Below the pieces are notes generated by a model, which was given only the letters and a program-made list of their open reading frames with translations, was not told the origin of the DNA and searched no databases. Positions 44,858 through 56,154 of a stretch of 64,000 bases of DNA are shown piece after piece (the stretch's first letter is position 1; every line of letters begins with the position of its first letter). Location: positions 1,736,001-1,800,000 of the forward strand of contig JAQJZZ010000004.1 in NCBI GenBank assembly GCA_030077755.1. Reading direction: 5' to 3'. Source of the DNA: Filosporella fistucella. Its lineage: Eukaryota; Ascomycota; Leotiomycetes; Helotiales. The position numbers and the translations under genes are program-made.

Positions 44858-47837
44858 CTACTCACTCCCACTACTCCATTCACTCCCCTTATCCTCCGTT
44901 AGAGGCTCACTAACGACCGGCACTAAACTCCCAGCTTCCTTCTCATCAACATCCATCCTCATACCCTCCTCAAACTGCATCTCCTGCTCTCTAATCATTT
45001 CCGGGTTCAGCTCTCGGATTTGCGCTAGCATATCTATACTCTCTTCATCGTCGTCATCTACCTCATCGCTCTCATCCGCGAGATCACTAGAGGACTCCTC
45101 ATCTTGTGGTGGGGGAGCAGGAGTATCGTGGTAAGTAGGTTGGTGAGGACGTGGAAACATTGAGCGATCATTGCGAAGACGGCTAATCCCAGATGAACTG
45201 GATGTGGATGAAGATTCCGAGTCGGATTCAGAAGAGTTATCCCATCCAACTGGATCGGGTAGGATAGATGGATCTAGACGTATGAATGTCGTAGAAACAA
45301 TTTCTGATTTGACTGGAAGATCTTTCGACGGAGAAACGGATGAATTTGACGATGAATTAGCAGTCAAAGCAGCCAGGCGATTGGTGATCTCTTCTGCAGA
45401 GCGGAATACATCTAAATGCGATTTTGAAATCCTGTGAACAAATTTGGAAGCGGAGCTTGGAGCCGAGAATTTCGAAAGAGTGGCCAATTTATCTGCACCT
45501 CTTGATCTTCTCGTTTTGACTCGAACTGCAAAATGATCTGCTGGTTGTGTTCCACCAAGACCACTGGCTTCGAAATCCTGAAGATAGTTTGATGTTTCTG
45601 AAGAAGCAGGCGACGCATCGATGAAAAGATCATGGTTGTCCTCGTCATTCAACAATTCTGGCGTCTTCGGTCTAGTCTCTCCAAAAAACACCGGATCGGA
45701 GACCTTTGAATAATCCTTAAATGGTCTGAATTGCATCAAAGATCCGGATGTAGTTCGAAATATCGGAGGAGCATTCCTCTTTCGCTTGCTACCCAAAGCG
45801 TCCTGACCACGATTACTATAGCCATCTAATCCTACTCCAGTAACATGTACTGGAGTCGTAATATTTCCTCTATCTCCTGAAAGATCGGTGCAAAAGTTTG
45901 CTCCGCTGTAAAAGACGATCGGGCCATCGTCGTGTCTTCGTCCCTTGGATTTACTCCTAGGTCGCATTTCAGATGTATTCGCTCCTTTCGATACACGCTT
46001 CGAATTGGAATCCGCTGTCTCCATAGGGGAATCTGAATCGTCTGTCGATGTAATACCTACCGAAGATGAGCCATGATGATAGAACATAGGCTTATAATGA
46101 AGTGAGTCATGCTGTACGATGCCATTTCCAGGCGTTCGTGGATCTTGAAAGCGGATAGGTACGGATGAAAACAGTCCACTATTGACCTTCCTCCTCTTCC
46201 TGCTGACTTCCTGACTATTGCTGCTATGCGGTGATCGATTTCGTGTACTACTCGCACCACTGTCGCTGCTAAAATGCGTCCCTTCAGTTCCACCTCTCCA
46301 CCTTATCTTCTTTCCATCTCGAGAAATTTGGAACTTCTCACTTACATCCGCAACAGCCGACCTGACAAAATCCGGTGTGACATTGATGATATGTAATTGA
46401 GCCATATTCGTCAAAAGATTCAAGTAAATCCATCCTTCGGCATCGGCCGCTACATCAGCTGAATCCTCGGTGATCAATCTTGGAGTTGATAGGCCTAAAT
46501 GTCGAATATATTCGACATTATCGGATGGTACTTGCGCACGATCAGGATCCAGATCCAAAGGTCGTGTTGGTCGCTGTCCAGGAGAATTTCGATCTGGTGA
46601 TTGCTCATCGGAGGAATCAAAAACTCCCAACAACATTGGAGTTTCGAGATTCGACGTGGCTGATAGCTTTCCAACCTTAACACGATCCGCATCGATCTGA
46701 TACGGAAGTATATTTGCCTCTCTATGGCCCTCCATCACTGATGGACCATCATTCATAGCCTCATCAGCTCGAGCTGCAGAATTCGAGATCTCTTGTTGCT
46801 GTAAAGGTTGACTATTTTCATTATTGATAATCCCCCCTTTGCCAGTAAAAAGCTGCTCTAATCGTTGGACGACAAGCTTTTTTTTCTGGCGTTCAGTCAT
46901 AACAGGTGAATGTTTTGGAAGAAGACCTTCAGGAATGTTGTGAAGAAATGATTGAATCTTTTGATCTTTTCCAGCCTTGGATTGCTGTGGTCCCAACCTC
47001 TTTTCGATCGATGCATTTAAAGTCGATGTTGATGTTGGACCAGAATTTGACATTGAAGCATAAGCAGAATCGAGAGGTCTTGAATTGGAGGTTGAAGAAG
47101 ATGAAGCGTGCTTTGGAAGGGTACTTCCGCATGTCCTCATTGCCGGAGTCGGAATTTCCTCTTCTGGTGATTCATCAATACTAGAAGCGAATTGACGAAG
47201 AACATCTTCAAGCTCCCTTTTCTTTTGAGCTGGCAATCCATGAATCTTGACTTCGAATAATTTATCCTTCTCCAGGTGGGTATTGTGTGACTTTTCGAAT
47301 TTCCTTAATCTCTCCTTCAACTTTTTGTTCTCAATAGTTAAATCATCAATCACACTTCTGAAATCATCTGCACTACTCCCAGTTGTAGCCGCATGAAGAT
47401 TCCCTAAAGGCCTATACGATAAAGGATGACGTTCAGACATCATCTCGGTAGCTTTCAAATGAAGTGCCTCATTTGAGCTACCAGAGCTATTATGTGGTAA
47501 GAAGAAGGGTGGTTCGTCTACATCATACCACCATCAGCAACCACAATCAGATAATCGGCCCTTAAACGTACATACCATCTTCGAATGTGGCTTGGGGGAA
47601 TTTATTTGAATGATCGAACCATGTCTCGCCATTTTGTTGTATTGATTCCCCTGATTTGGTATCCTCGTCTGAAGCTCTCCTTATGATGTCGACGGGCTTT
47701 TTCTTCCCCGATGTGCCCACCAGATCACGATCAGGACTTTCTTGATCATGCCGTAAACTCACAGAACGATATGCTGGAGCTCGTCGAGGATGGGAAGAAG
47801 GCGCTGCATCTGTTCGAGTTCCTGAAGCCGCGAGCAT
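44858..47837 (-). CDS. frq: Circadian clock protein FREQUENCY (FRQ)
   Basis: Two exons (47837-47576 and 47517-44858; 58-bp intron) encode 973 aa, close to the 989 aa of Neurospora FRQ. The N-terminal RRAPAYRSVSLRH and WFDHSNKFPQATFEDDEPPFF segments and the coiled coil SSADDFRSVIDDL to FEKSHN (about residues 134-165), followed by DKLFEVKIHGLP, are FRQ hallmarks. Later landmarks are YIRHLGLSTPRL, the long WIYLNLLTNMAQLHIINVTPDFVR region (about 440-475), a basic nuclear signal (SRKRRK) and Ser-rich PEST-like stretches. The C-terminus is acidic. FRQ, with FRH and CK1, represses the White Collar complex in the negative arm of the fungal clock and is progressively phosphorylated. The first in-frame Met of exon one is used as start; a more upstream start is not open. 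The leader is probably long. Confidence 0.95.
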
Positions 47838-48308
47838 TCTTTCGGCTGCTATGAGGAGGTAGTATGTGCGTCTGCGATCATTGTAAATACCCTTCGAAAA
47901 CCCTCAATATTCGAAGTTCGGAACGTGTGGAGGTGCTCGGATTTGTGCTCGGGTTATTGGAATCGGGATAGAAGTGGTGCGTGTATGCGCGAAGGTGATT
48001 TCGACCTGTATATGAGGTCAAGAACTTCGTAGTGGTGTTGAATTTAATCTGTGATCTCGATTTGAACCGGAGGTAGGGTAACGCAAGCCAGGGCAAATAC
48101 CAACCGTTTTGGGTAGTGTGGATGAGAATGTGGATGTGAATCTGGATATAGGGCAGGGGCAGAAAAGAGAAGGGTTCAAGCTAATGTGACGATTGTCTAT
48201 AGAAAAGAGAGAGGAGAGTCAGAGGCCGACGACAGGAGAAAGTAACATCTGCGACGGTGTCAATGTCTGTGTCTGTCTGTGTCTTCATCTAGATTTCATC
48301 TGCCAACT

Positions 48309-48333
48309 GCATCGGCATCGGTATCTGCATCGG
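48309..48333 (-). promoter_or_regulatory. Triple CCGATGC-type cluster upstream of frq
   Basis: Read in the frq direction the segment has three CCGATG copies in 25 bp (CCGATGCAGATACCGATG and then CCGATGC). The Neurospora clock box and light elements are bound by the White Collar complex at paired CGATG/GATC motifs. It is about 0.47 kb before the frq start codon. Function inferred. Confidence 0.4.
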
Positions 48334-48464
48334 TGCTCCCGACAAGACAACGATCCGAAAGGGTACGGTGTTCAGGTGGTTGACAGATGGACAGCAAAAG
48401 CTTGTCGAGTCTCGACTGTCAGTCGGATCGAGAGTGTGTAGGTGATCTGAGAAATCGAGAATAA

Positions 48465-48500
48465 GGTAAGGTAGTTAGGGTAGGGTAGGGTAGGTAGGTG
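48465..48500. repeat. (TAGGG)n/(TAGG)n microsatellite
   Basis: Consecutive TAGGG units followed by TAGG units are visible; too short and internal to be a telomere. Confidence 0.75.
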
Positions 48501-49060
48501 TAAGAAAGAAACGGAGTCCGCATTCCAAATTGGTGGGCCAAATGAGCCAAATGGGCCAAAAGGACCAGTTCACACACCCACTCGAGTCCATTCATTGCGT
48601 CTAAGCCGCCTGGTAATTGGATTTGATCATAATTGGAGCACCATCAGTCCATGGCGCAGGAATTGCCCAGGAAGGGGTGGCAGGGCAAGCGTGTGCGTTT
48701 GAAGGGGGCCAGAGACAGATGTAGCCGTCAGACTTGGATTTTGCCAGCCAAATCATTGCAGATGAAGGTATTGATGTTCTCGATTCAAAGACCCTTGAAA
48801 TCGATGAAAGAGGGATAGTGGTGATCGTAAAAAAGCAGTGGGAATCGGAGAAGAGTGAGTGGCTCGCTTAGCGGTGGATCAACGGAATGGATAAATTACG
48901 GTTGAGCTAGGACGGATCTAGCCCTGATGGGAGCTGAATGACATGCTGCTTTACTAATGTCATCACTTTTCACCTTTTTCTTTGCGGGTCTTGCACCAGT
49001 TATTTGGCATCATCCCAAAGCAGCACTGGACCCTGACCTTTAAAGACGGACGGAACGCTT

Positions 49061-49097
49061 TCGATCAGGTCGAGACCGGTTCGATCAAGGCCCGATG
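49061..49097. promoter_or_regulatory. Paired TCGATC plus CCGATG upstream of frq
   Basis: TCGATC occurs at 49061 and again at 49081, exactly 20 bp (two helical turns) apart, and CCGATG follows at 49092. About 1.2 kb before the frq start codon. Function inferred from motif and location. Confidence 0.35.
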
Positions 49098-49685
49098 TGT
49101 GAGGATATAATTAGGGAAAATGATGCTTGAGCGATGTCATGTGCGTTTTACCAATACGATTATTACAGAATATCTTTCACTAGACAGGTGCTTATTACTC
49201 CCATCTCCTTATTGTCTGGTTGCTCAGTGAGGATATATATTTATTATCCAGGCATCACAACACCTTCTTCTCAAGTCACCTCCAAATCATATCCAAATCA
49301 TCCCAATTCTCTCAATCACGTCCTACCTATGCATCTTCTTGCATAAATTCCTGTTCTGTTCTCATCACACCCCTCCTCTCAGCCTTGAACAACTCACCCA
49401 CTTCTTCTTCCTCCAATAAATAACCACTCCTTCATCACACCAGCCTTAAATCCTCCGTTCATATCTACACGAGCTGCTGTACTCTATCTACTCCGTACAT
49501 AAACCTCAAATCTACCTATCTGATAGCGGAGCCACCCACCATGGCGCGCCCTGACATCAGCACAATTACATCATACCCTGTCACCGTATCCACCCACACT
49601 AAACAATAAGGTTCTCCCCCTAACCAAGCAAGCGACCCACCTTGGACCCTGAAAAGCGTCGTAAAGGTCCTGTGGCGAAAGTCTA

Positions 49686-49730
49686 GATCGGTCGATTCGT
49701 AAAGTCAGAATCGCAGCCAATCGACGATCA
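49686..49730. promoter_or_regulatory. Inverted GATCG-type pair upstream of frq
   Basis: GATCGGTCGATT at 49686-49697 faces AATCGACGATC at 49719-49729; the arms are reverse complements except for one extra base. About 1.85 kb upstream of the frq start. Candidate binding site for a dimeric GATA-type regulator; function inferred. Confidence 0.4.
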
Positions 49731-51121
49731 AACGGTCGAGCTCGAACAAAGGGAAACGGGAAAGGAAAGATTCCTCCGCGGTTGATACCTAGGTAGGGAG
49801 ATACGAGATGGGCTTCGTATTTCGAGAGGAAAGGGTAAGGAGATGAAGCTCACGATATGAAGCCTCAACATGAATATTAGCGGAAACCTCCCTCTCGTCT
49901 CTCCACTATCTCCAGATTTCTTCCCTTACCACCTGCATCACTGCCCAAACACCCTTACCACCACCTACCTCTAGACATATCAGAATTAACCCCATCCCCA
50001 CCCAAACCCATAATCAAACCACCTGATAAAGACGAAAGTGCACACATCGCATAATCATACTTGAACCCCAAACCCCAAAACCTTATCTATCTGCAAAATC
50101 AGATAAACCCTCCCTCTCCATTCCCCCATCCCCAAAACCACCTGATAATGACGAAACCTCCCGCCCGCCTCTACACACCGTACACAAACCTCGCATATCT
50201 AATCCACCATACAAAAGAATAAATCAAAGAACGGAGAAGACTCCGAGACAGGGCTTGGATTCTACGGAGTACTCTATGCAAGCCTTGTTTTTAGGTGGCC
50301 GGGCTGCTGATGCCTGGATTAGGTGTAGTGAGAAGGGAAAGGGACGTGTGAGTTTTGGTGAAGGTTGTTGTGGTGGTGGCTTGTGACGGGAGGTAAATAA
50401 TAAGGTAGGTAGGGATGAGATGAGGAGGAGTGAGTGAGTGAGTGAAAGGTAAATACCTATGTACTGTATAAATGTAGAGTAAAGTATTGGGAGAATATAT
50501 ATTTTCTCCTTTTTACTTATTTCTTTATGATGCTAAGGTAAATATATTCTTTCAATATATATATTTATACTATTTCCATAAACCCATATACCCTCTCTTC
50601 AAATTCCAAACCATCCATAAAATATATATCTCTTCCATACTTCTCATACCATCCCATCCCATCCCATCTCATCCCAACCCCAATTCCCTCACAACCCTAA
50701 CTCCCCATGATCCCCTACCCAAACGCCCTGAGCCTCAACCAAAAAAAGCAGACCCTGAATATCCTCCCTCCTCCCTCATCTCTCCCACCTCCCATTCCCA
50801 ATAAACAACTATGTTGCACATCGCAAACTCCCAGATCTCGATTCAAATTTCAGGATGCTCGATCTCGGGTGAGAGGTTATGTGCGATAGATCGTGAGCGT
50901 ATATGGGCGGGAGTTGATTCGTCCGGGTAGTGCCCAGGGAGAGAGTGGGACAGGGATGGCACGTGCGAGGGCTTTCGTACTTTTGTAGTGTGTGGAGCGG
51001 TAGGCTGTAGGTAGTCGAGGTAGTGACATCAATCTGAGGAAGGGAAGGGTAAGAGGCTAAGCATTTGTTTGCTTTTTGCGTGTCTGGGGAAACTACTGGG
51101 AAGGGAGGGAAGGGCAAGCTA

Positions 51122-51195
51122 CGGAGGTACAGCCCATAAGTAAAGTAATAGCGCTAGCAAGGGGGCCACCCTGGCCCAGCACCTTAAGCCTAATA
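51122..51195 (+). repeat. Left terminal inverted repeat
   Basis: 74 bp starting CGGAGGTACAGCCCATAAG; an exact reverse complement of 52465-52538. Confidence 0.95.
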
Positions 51196-51300
51196 GAGTA
51201 GCAGCGCGTTAGCAGCTCAAAAGCATCAAAACACCATAGATTTTATACTCACTACGCGTGCTTTAGGCTATTTTGAAGCTTCTATTCCACCTAATTGACA

Positions 51301-52410
51301 ATGTCAGACTTCTTAGGCCTCGTACTCAATCCGCAAAGCTCTCCTGAGCGCCCGCATACACCTATAGGGCCTATTCCTCACCCTCCAATCCGCCGGCCCA
51401 AGGCACCAGAGCTTACTCGTGATCAAAGACGCGATTGCCAGCTTTTACACTCGATTGGCTGGTCCTATGGCCAGATCCAGAAGTTTAAGGGCTTCTCTAT
51501 TCGACAAATAGGGACTGCTTGTAATAAGGCAACTCCGCAAAAGCGTTCTGGCCGGCCACCAGTGCTTACTCAAGCTCAAATCGAAGAACTTGTCGAGTTT
51601 GTTTGCGCGTCTACGAAGAACCGGCGGATGTCTTTTGCACAACTTGCAGAAGTACTCGATTTTGGAGTAAAGAAGCAAGCTATTCGGTCTGCTTTACTCC
51701 GCGAAGGCTTTCACCGCCGTCTAGCAATGCGAAAGCCACCGATCTCAGAGAAAAACCGACAATTACGCCTTGCGTGGGCTTTAGAACACGTCGAGTGGAC
51801 AATGGCACAATGGTTTGAGATTCTTTGGACAGACGAGACTTGGATTACTGGCGGAAGGCATACAAGGACTTGGGTAACGCGTAGAGCAGGCGAGGAGTGG
51901 GATCCGACTTGTATTGTCGAGAAGCACCAAAGAAAGAAGGGTTGGATGTTTTGGGGTTGCTTTCACGGGTATACAAAAGGGCCAGGCTTCTTTTGGGAGA
52001 AGGATTGGGGCACTATTAATCAAGACAGCTATTGTGCACACACGGTACCGATAATACACGGTTATATCGAGCTTCAAAGACGAGAAGGTATATACTTAAA
52101 GCTTATGCAAGATGGAGCACCCGGACACGCTGCAGGAGATACAAGACAAGACTTATTAGAGCGTGGAATTGAAGTAATCTTCTGGCCACCTTACTCTCCT
52201 GACTTAAATCCAATAGAGAGAGTATGGCATATTATGAAGAATTACTTGCAAGATAATTACCCTGAGAATATGTCATATAACGCTTTAAGGGGGGCTGTGA
52301 AGGAGGCGTGGGAGACGGTAGGACAATTTGAGTTTGAGGCATTAATTAGAAGTATGCCAGACAGGTGCCAGGCGGTTATTAATGCAAATGGACTCTTTAC
52401 CAAGTACTAA
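51301..52410 (+). CDS. Tc1-type DD34E transposase
   Basis: A single frame of 369 codons; the ATG at 51301 is the first in frame. The N-terminus has helix-turn-helix segments for binding the inverted repeats (TRDQRRDCQLLHSIGWSYGQI, then a GRPPV-type AT-hook-like GRPP). The catalytic triad is readable: the first Asp in LWTDETWI, the second in MQDGAPGHAA and the Glu in PDLNPIERVW. Exactly 34 residues separate the second Asp from the Glu, so it is DD34E as in Tc1. The enzyme cuts at the repeat ends and inserts at TA. No stop or frameshift is present, so the element may be autonomous. Confidence 0.95.
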   Translation: MSDFLGLVLNPQSSPERPHTPIGPIPHPPIRRPKAPELTRDQRRDCQLLHSIGWSYGQIQKFKGFSIRQIGTACNKATPQKRSGRPPVLTQAQIEELVEFVCASTKNRRMSFAQLAEVLDFGVKKQAIRSALLREGFHRRLAMRKPPISEKNRQLRLAWALEHVEWTMAQWFEILWTDETWITGGRHTRTWVTRRAGEEWDPTCIVEKHQRKKGWMFWGCFHGYTKGPGFFWEKDWGTINQDSYCAHTVPIIHGYIELQRREGIYLKLMQDGAPGHAAGDTRQDLLERGIEVIFWPPYSPDLNPIERVWHIMKNYLQDNYPENMSYNALRGAVKEAWETVGQFEFEALIRSMPDRCQAVINANGLFTKY

Positions 52411-52464
52411 TAGCTAATAAATATGAGGTTTTTGACATTTTGGCTTGTGTGGAGGGTGATGCCT

Positions 52465-52538
52465 TATTAGGCTTAAGGTGCTGGGCCAGGGTGGCCCCCT
52501 TGCTAGCGCTATTACTTTACTTATGGGCTGTACCTCCG
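52465..52538 (-). repeat. Right terminal inverted repeat
   Basis: 74 bp ending CTTATGGGCTGTACCTCCG; an exact reverse complement of 51122-51195. Confidence 0.95.
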
Positions 52539-52540
52539 TA

Positions 52541-53364
52541 GGTAGGTAATTAAAATTGTAACTGGAACCAATACGGGCTGGGGTTTCGGGGAATAAATTG
52601 ATATATTTGGTATTTGGCGTTGACAGAGGATCTCATACGAGATACCGAGGTTGCTGCTTCCTATCTCCTTACTCTTTCTTGGAGTAACTCTCAGCCATCT
52701 AAAAATTCTACTCGGCCATATATCTTGTCCTTTCCCCAATAATGCCCCTTTCCACGTGGAGACTTGCAGGGCGAGACATGGCGCGGCTCTGCCTCTTCTC
52801 CCTGAAGAAAAATGGAAGTGGTTCAGAGACGCTTGAGTGAGATTCCTAGACCTCTCATGAGCTCTTCTTGAATCTAGCGCTGCTCCTCCTGCTCTCTCGA
52901 GTCTGATCCGTGTCGGAACCAGCAGCATACATATCATACGACGCCCAGTCTGTTGCAGTGTAGCCACACGTCGTATATTCCGTACACATCGACAAGGGAT
53001 GTTGTAGCTGAGATGAAAATACTGAGTGTGCAACTACTCCATAGCAATGTGCTTGTGACATAAGCACTTTTGCAGTGATCCAACTTCCCTCTCCTGAGAA
53101 CCATCTCCTTGCAGCCATCTTGGATGGGAGTGGTGGTGTAAGATCGATAACCGTGAGAGGGAGGCCGTGGTCCTTCAAGCGAAGCAATACTGTTGCCAGC
53201 CCAGCTCAAGACGATGTCCTTTCAACCAGATCCTCCTCACCACCCAGTTCTGACCATTTCAGAAACATGTTGAAAGATGAACGGGTAACTTGCTTTGAGC
53301 TTTGAGCATTAATTGTCTGACGGCTCTGGCCAGTATTCCCCTTGAGCAACCCATGCGTCATTGT
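52541..53364. other. Intergenic region
   Basis: About 0.8 kb between the transposon and the ankyrin pseudogene. Open frames are short and lack domain features. Confidence 0.55.
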
Positions 53365-56154
53365 TTACGCATATTTTACTCCTCCTCTCTCGACAAACAT
53401 CTTATGGATTTCTTGTGTTTTGGCATACCACAGTGGGGTACGTATCTTAGAGCCATTTGTGCCATTAACTACTGCTCCAGCATTTAATAAGACCTGCACC
53501 ACCTCAAGATGCCCTCCTTGGCAAGCTCGATGTAGTGGATTCTCGCGGTTGTACCCTTCGGCATTCACATCAAATCCTTTGTATATCAATAGCTGCGCTA
53601 TCTCAACATGCCCTTCGATTGCCGCATGATGCAAAATGTCATCCACTCCTCGATTCCTGGGAAGTGGAAGCTCCTTGCCGAGTTGGAGAAGTACCTGGAC
53701 GATTTCAACATTTCCACTACTTAATGCTAGATTGATTGAAAGGGGTCCGGCCACGGGTAATAGCTCTGTATGCCGTAAAAGAATCAGTTTCACTATATTT
53801 ATATATCCTCTCCTTATCGCAAGTTCTAAATGGGAAATGTCAGGTCTACAGCCTCGATCAAGGATAAGGCTAAGAATAGTGGCATGGCCCTGCCTGCAAG
53901 CTTCGGTAATCACTTACTCGTAACCTTAGTAGTATTTTCTAACAGCTCTGGATGCCGTAGAAGAATTAGTCTGGCTGTATCTGCATGTTCATCCGTTATC
54001 GCAAGTTTTAAATCGAGAATGTCAGGTCTATAGCCGTGATCAAGGAGGAGGCAGAGCATAGTGGCATGGCCCTGCCTGCAAGCTTCGGTGATTGCTTTCT
54101 TTGTGACCTTGGCACCATTCTCTAATAGCATTGAAACAATCCCTCTATGATCTCTTGAAATTGCTCCAACAAGTGCATTTGCGAGAGATGTACTTGATTC
54201 TATTTTTTGTGTGAGTATTACTGAGAGGATATCATGGTCCCCGCGTTGTGCACATTCATACCATGCTGACTCGGATATGCGGTGATTGTGCTCAAGTAAT
54301 AGCAGAGCTATCGCCTTATGACCCGCTTCCAGAGCAGCAAGTAATAGATCCTTTGAACCATACCAATCGCATCTGAATTGTGCCTTTTCAGAGCCTTCGA
54401 GCAGCAGGAATTTCACAATGTCGATGTGTCCCTCCCTGACCGCATTGTGGAGGGCTGGTAAGCAATCATCTCCAGTAGTCCCCAAACAATTGACAAGCTC
54501 TTTGACCATGCGTAGTTGGCCGGACTTTGCTGCGAGTAATAGCGCGTTCTTGATAGTGTCATGAAACCCTTGGTCAGAAGCAACCTTTAGCCAAAAGAGC
54601 AGCCACTTCAATATGGCCGTTGAATGTCGCCAATTCTAGTGCCGACTGACCTTTTACCAGATTCACTATGTTGCTGGGATAGGGGAAGCTGTTACTTAGC
54701 GGATTCCATAGCTTCTGATGGTCTGCACCTTTTGTAGTAAGAGCCATACCATAGCATGATAGCCTTCGGCACTTGCAATGTGCAATAGTGACTTGCCGCC
54801 TATCTTCAAGTTAACATCAGCTGATTCAGCTCCAGCAGACAAGAGGCCCATGACGGTTTTCACGTCGCCTCGAGCAGTAGCCCTACGGATATCTTCATTC
54901 AGCATGACAGATTGCGTGACCGATTTCGCAGAGACGCTGTCCTCGTAGAATTGCCATTCCTTATAAGGCTTTCTGACCACAGCAAACGAAATCTCCTCCA
55001 GATGTTTACCCAAATGGTGGGTAAGACTTCCACGACCTCCTGTAATTCTTTTCGCACAAAAAGAGCAAGCTGAGTTGGCTCCTTGCTCCTCAATGATATG
55101 AAACCCAAGTCTCCAAAAACGCGCCATAGAAATCGATCCGATCAGGATTGGCTCTATGCATCTGTCGAAACGTATGTGCTTCCTTGCATCACGCTTTCTA
55201 TTAAACTTCTTCGTGCACGAATTGCAGCCGAATGTGCGGGACATCTCACTATGATGTCTTATCTCGTGTTTGATGAAGGCTCGCCGAGTGACGTACGTTG
55301 TATCTGCTACGGGACAGTCCTCATATGTGCACATGTATGGCTCAAGATCCTGGAAAACATGTCTTCTACTAAAGTTAGAAGCAGCTGGCTGAATTCATTG
55401 ATAACCAGCTAACTTACTTCCAGTCTCGCCCTCGCAAGACATTGATAGTGCATCCACATATGTCGCAGACAACGACTGGTGAGTACCCAGCTCAATGGGA
55501 GGGGGAGATAATGCAAGGAGTGGCTCCCGGTGGTCAATGGTTAGCCCAGACCGCGACCACTTTCCCGTTGAACATGATCTAGTCTCCCAAATATCCTGCT
55601 GTCGACCTTCCTAAGATCCATGAGGTGAACTGTTTACTTTAGAAGAACCAAACGCAGACGAATACGGAGAAGGTGCACGTTTTCTGTCCCCTAACCAGTA
55701 AGAGCTATCTGTATCAAAAGTATTCAGAGATAACGTTGGGCGATCAGTAGAGTGTTCCTCTCGCACTCGTAATTTGTGTTTGACCGACTCTGATGCTTCT
55801 GTCAATATCTGTGCGCTGGCGCTGAAATCATGGGAAGCATAGAGGCCACTTCCACTGCGCAGGTCTGGCAAACTTTTGGCCTTGGGGTGTGTCATTCTTG
55901 CAGAATATTCTGGCTCCCCCTCTGGAGCGTCGAGACCAGAGTCGCAACAGTACTTATCTTCTGAGTCGTCAGAAGAAGAACTCTCCTCCTGCTCAATACG
56001 AGAAAGCCCCAACCTTTCTGACCTGATTTTATTTGCTTTCGCAAGACGAAGAGCCAGGTATTGGGGCATATGAGGATATCTATCTTGGATGTTGCGGTAG
56101 AATATTCTTGCACCAAATTCAAGTTCATGTGGATAATCCGACTTGGCATTGCTT
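53365..56154 (-). pseudogene. C2H2 zinc-finger/ankyrin-repeat gene, frameshifted
   Basis: From the 5' side (minus strand): a conserved N-terminal block ELEFGARIFYRN ... YLALRLAKANKIR (56154-55611), an intron near 55390-55440 restoring GRDWKRHVFQDLEPYMC, then C2H2-type fingers (CTYEDC ... HEIRHH; CNSCTKKFNRKRDARKH; CSFCAKRI ... HHLGKHLEE) and at least ten ankyrin repeats to the stop at 53365. Such proteins are common in Leotiomycetes and Eurotiomycetes and of unknown role. Three one-step frameshifts break the repeats: near 54733 (AAAAGG), near 54594 (an extra T in GGTTGC) and near 53912 (GAGTAAGTGATT). Corrected in thought, the three frames run on into one another without a gap. The region around 55480-55600 is also hard to read as continuous coding. 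Sequencing error is possible but three events favour decay. Confidence 0.75.
53760..54115. repeat. Internal direct duplication of about 180 bp
   Basis: The block around 53881-53913 (GGCATGGCCCTGCCTGCAAG and onward) recurs 180 bp later at about 54061-54093, with the flanking ATGTCAGGTCTA and TATCGCAAGTT stretches repeated at the same offset. The unit covers two ankyrin-type repeats. Confidence 0.75.

Larger units (their letters stand above)
47838..51119. promoter_or_regulatory. Extended frq upstream region
   Basis: About 3.3 kb with no convincing gene lies between the frq start and the transposon. In other fungi frq has a long leader with short upstream frames and distal light/clock elements, and the lack of genes here agrees. 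It contains three CGAT/GATC clusters (listed separately), a TAGGG repeat near 48471-48498, a GAGT repeat near 50427-50442 and CT-rich tracts. Regulatory role is an inference from position. Confidence 0.5.
51122..52538 (+). mobile_element. Intact Tc1/mariner-type DNA transposon (1417 bp)
   Basis: The element is bounded by 74-bp terminal inverted repeats that are identical base for base, and by a TA dinucleotide on each side (51120-51121 and 52539-52540), the target duplication of Tc1/mariner elements. It carries one uninterrupted transposase gene. Perfect repeats and an open gene indicate a recent insertion. It lies about 3.3 kb upstream of frq and 0.8 kb from the end of the ankyrin pseudogene. 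Confidence 0.96.

Noticed and set aside
48471..48498. Telomere-like TAGGG run
   Set aside because: Fewer than five units, internal, and mixed with TAGG units; a microsatellite.
52521..53210. Minus-strand frames of 90-170 codons next to the transposon
   Set aside because: No recognisable domain; the frames overlap one another and one runs into the transposon flank.
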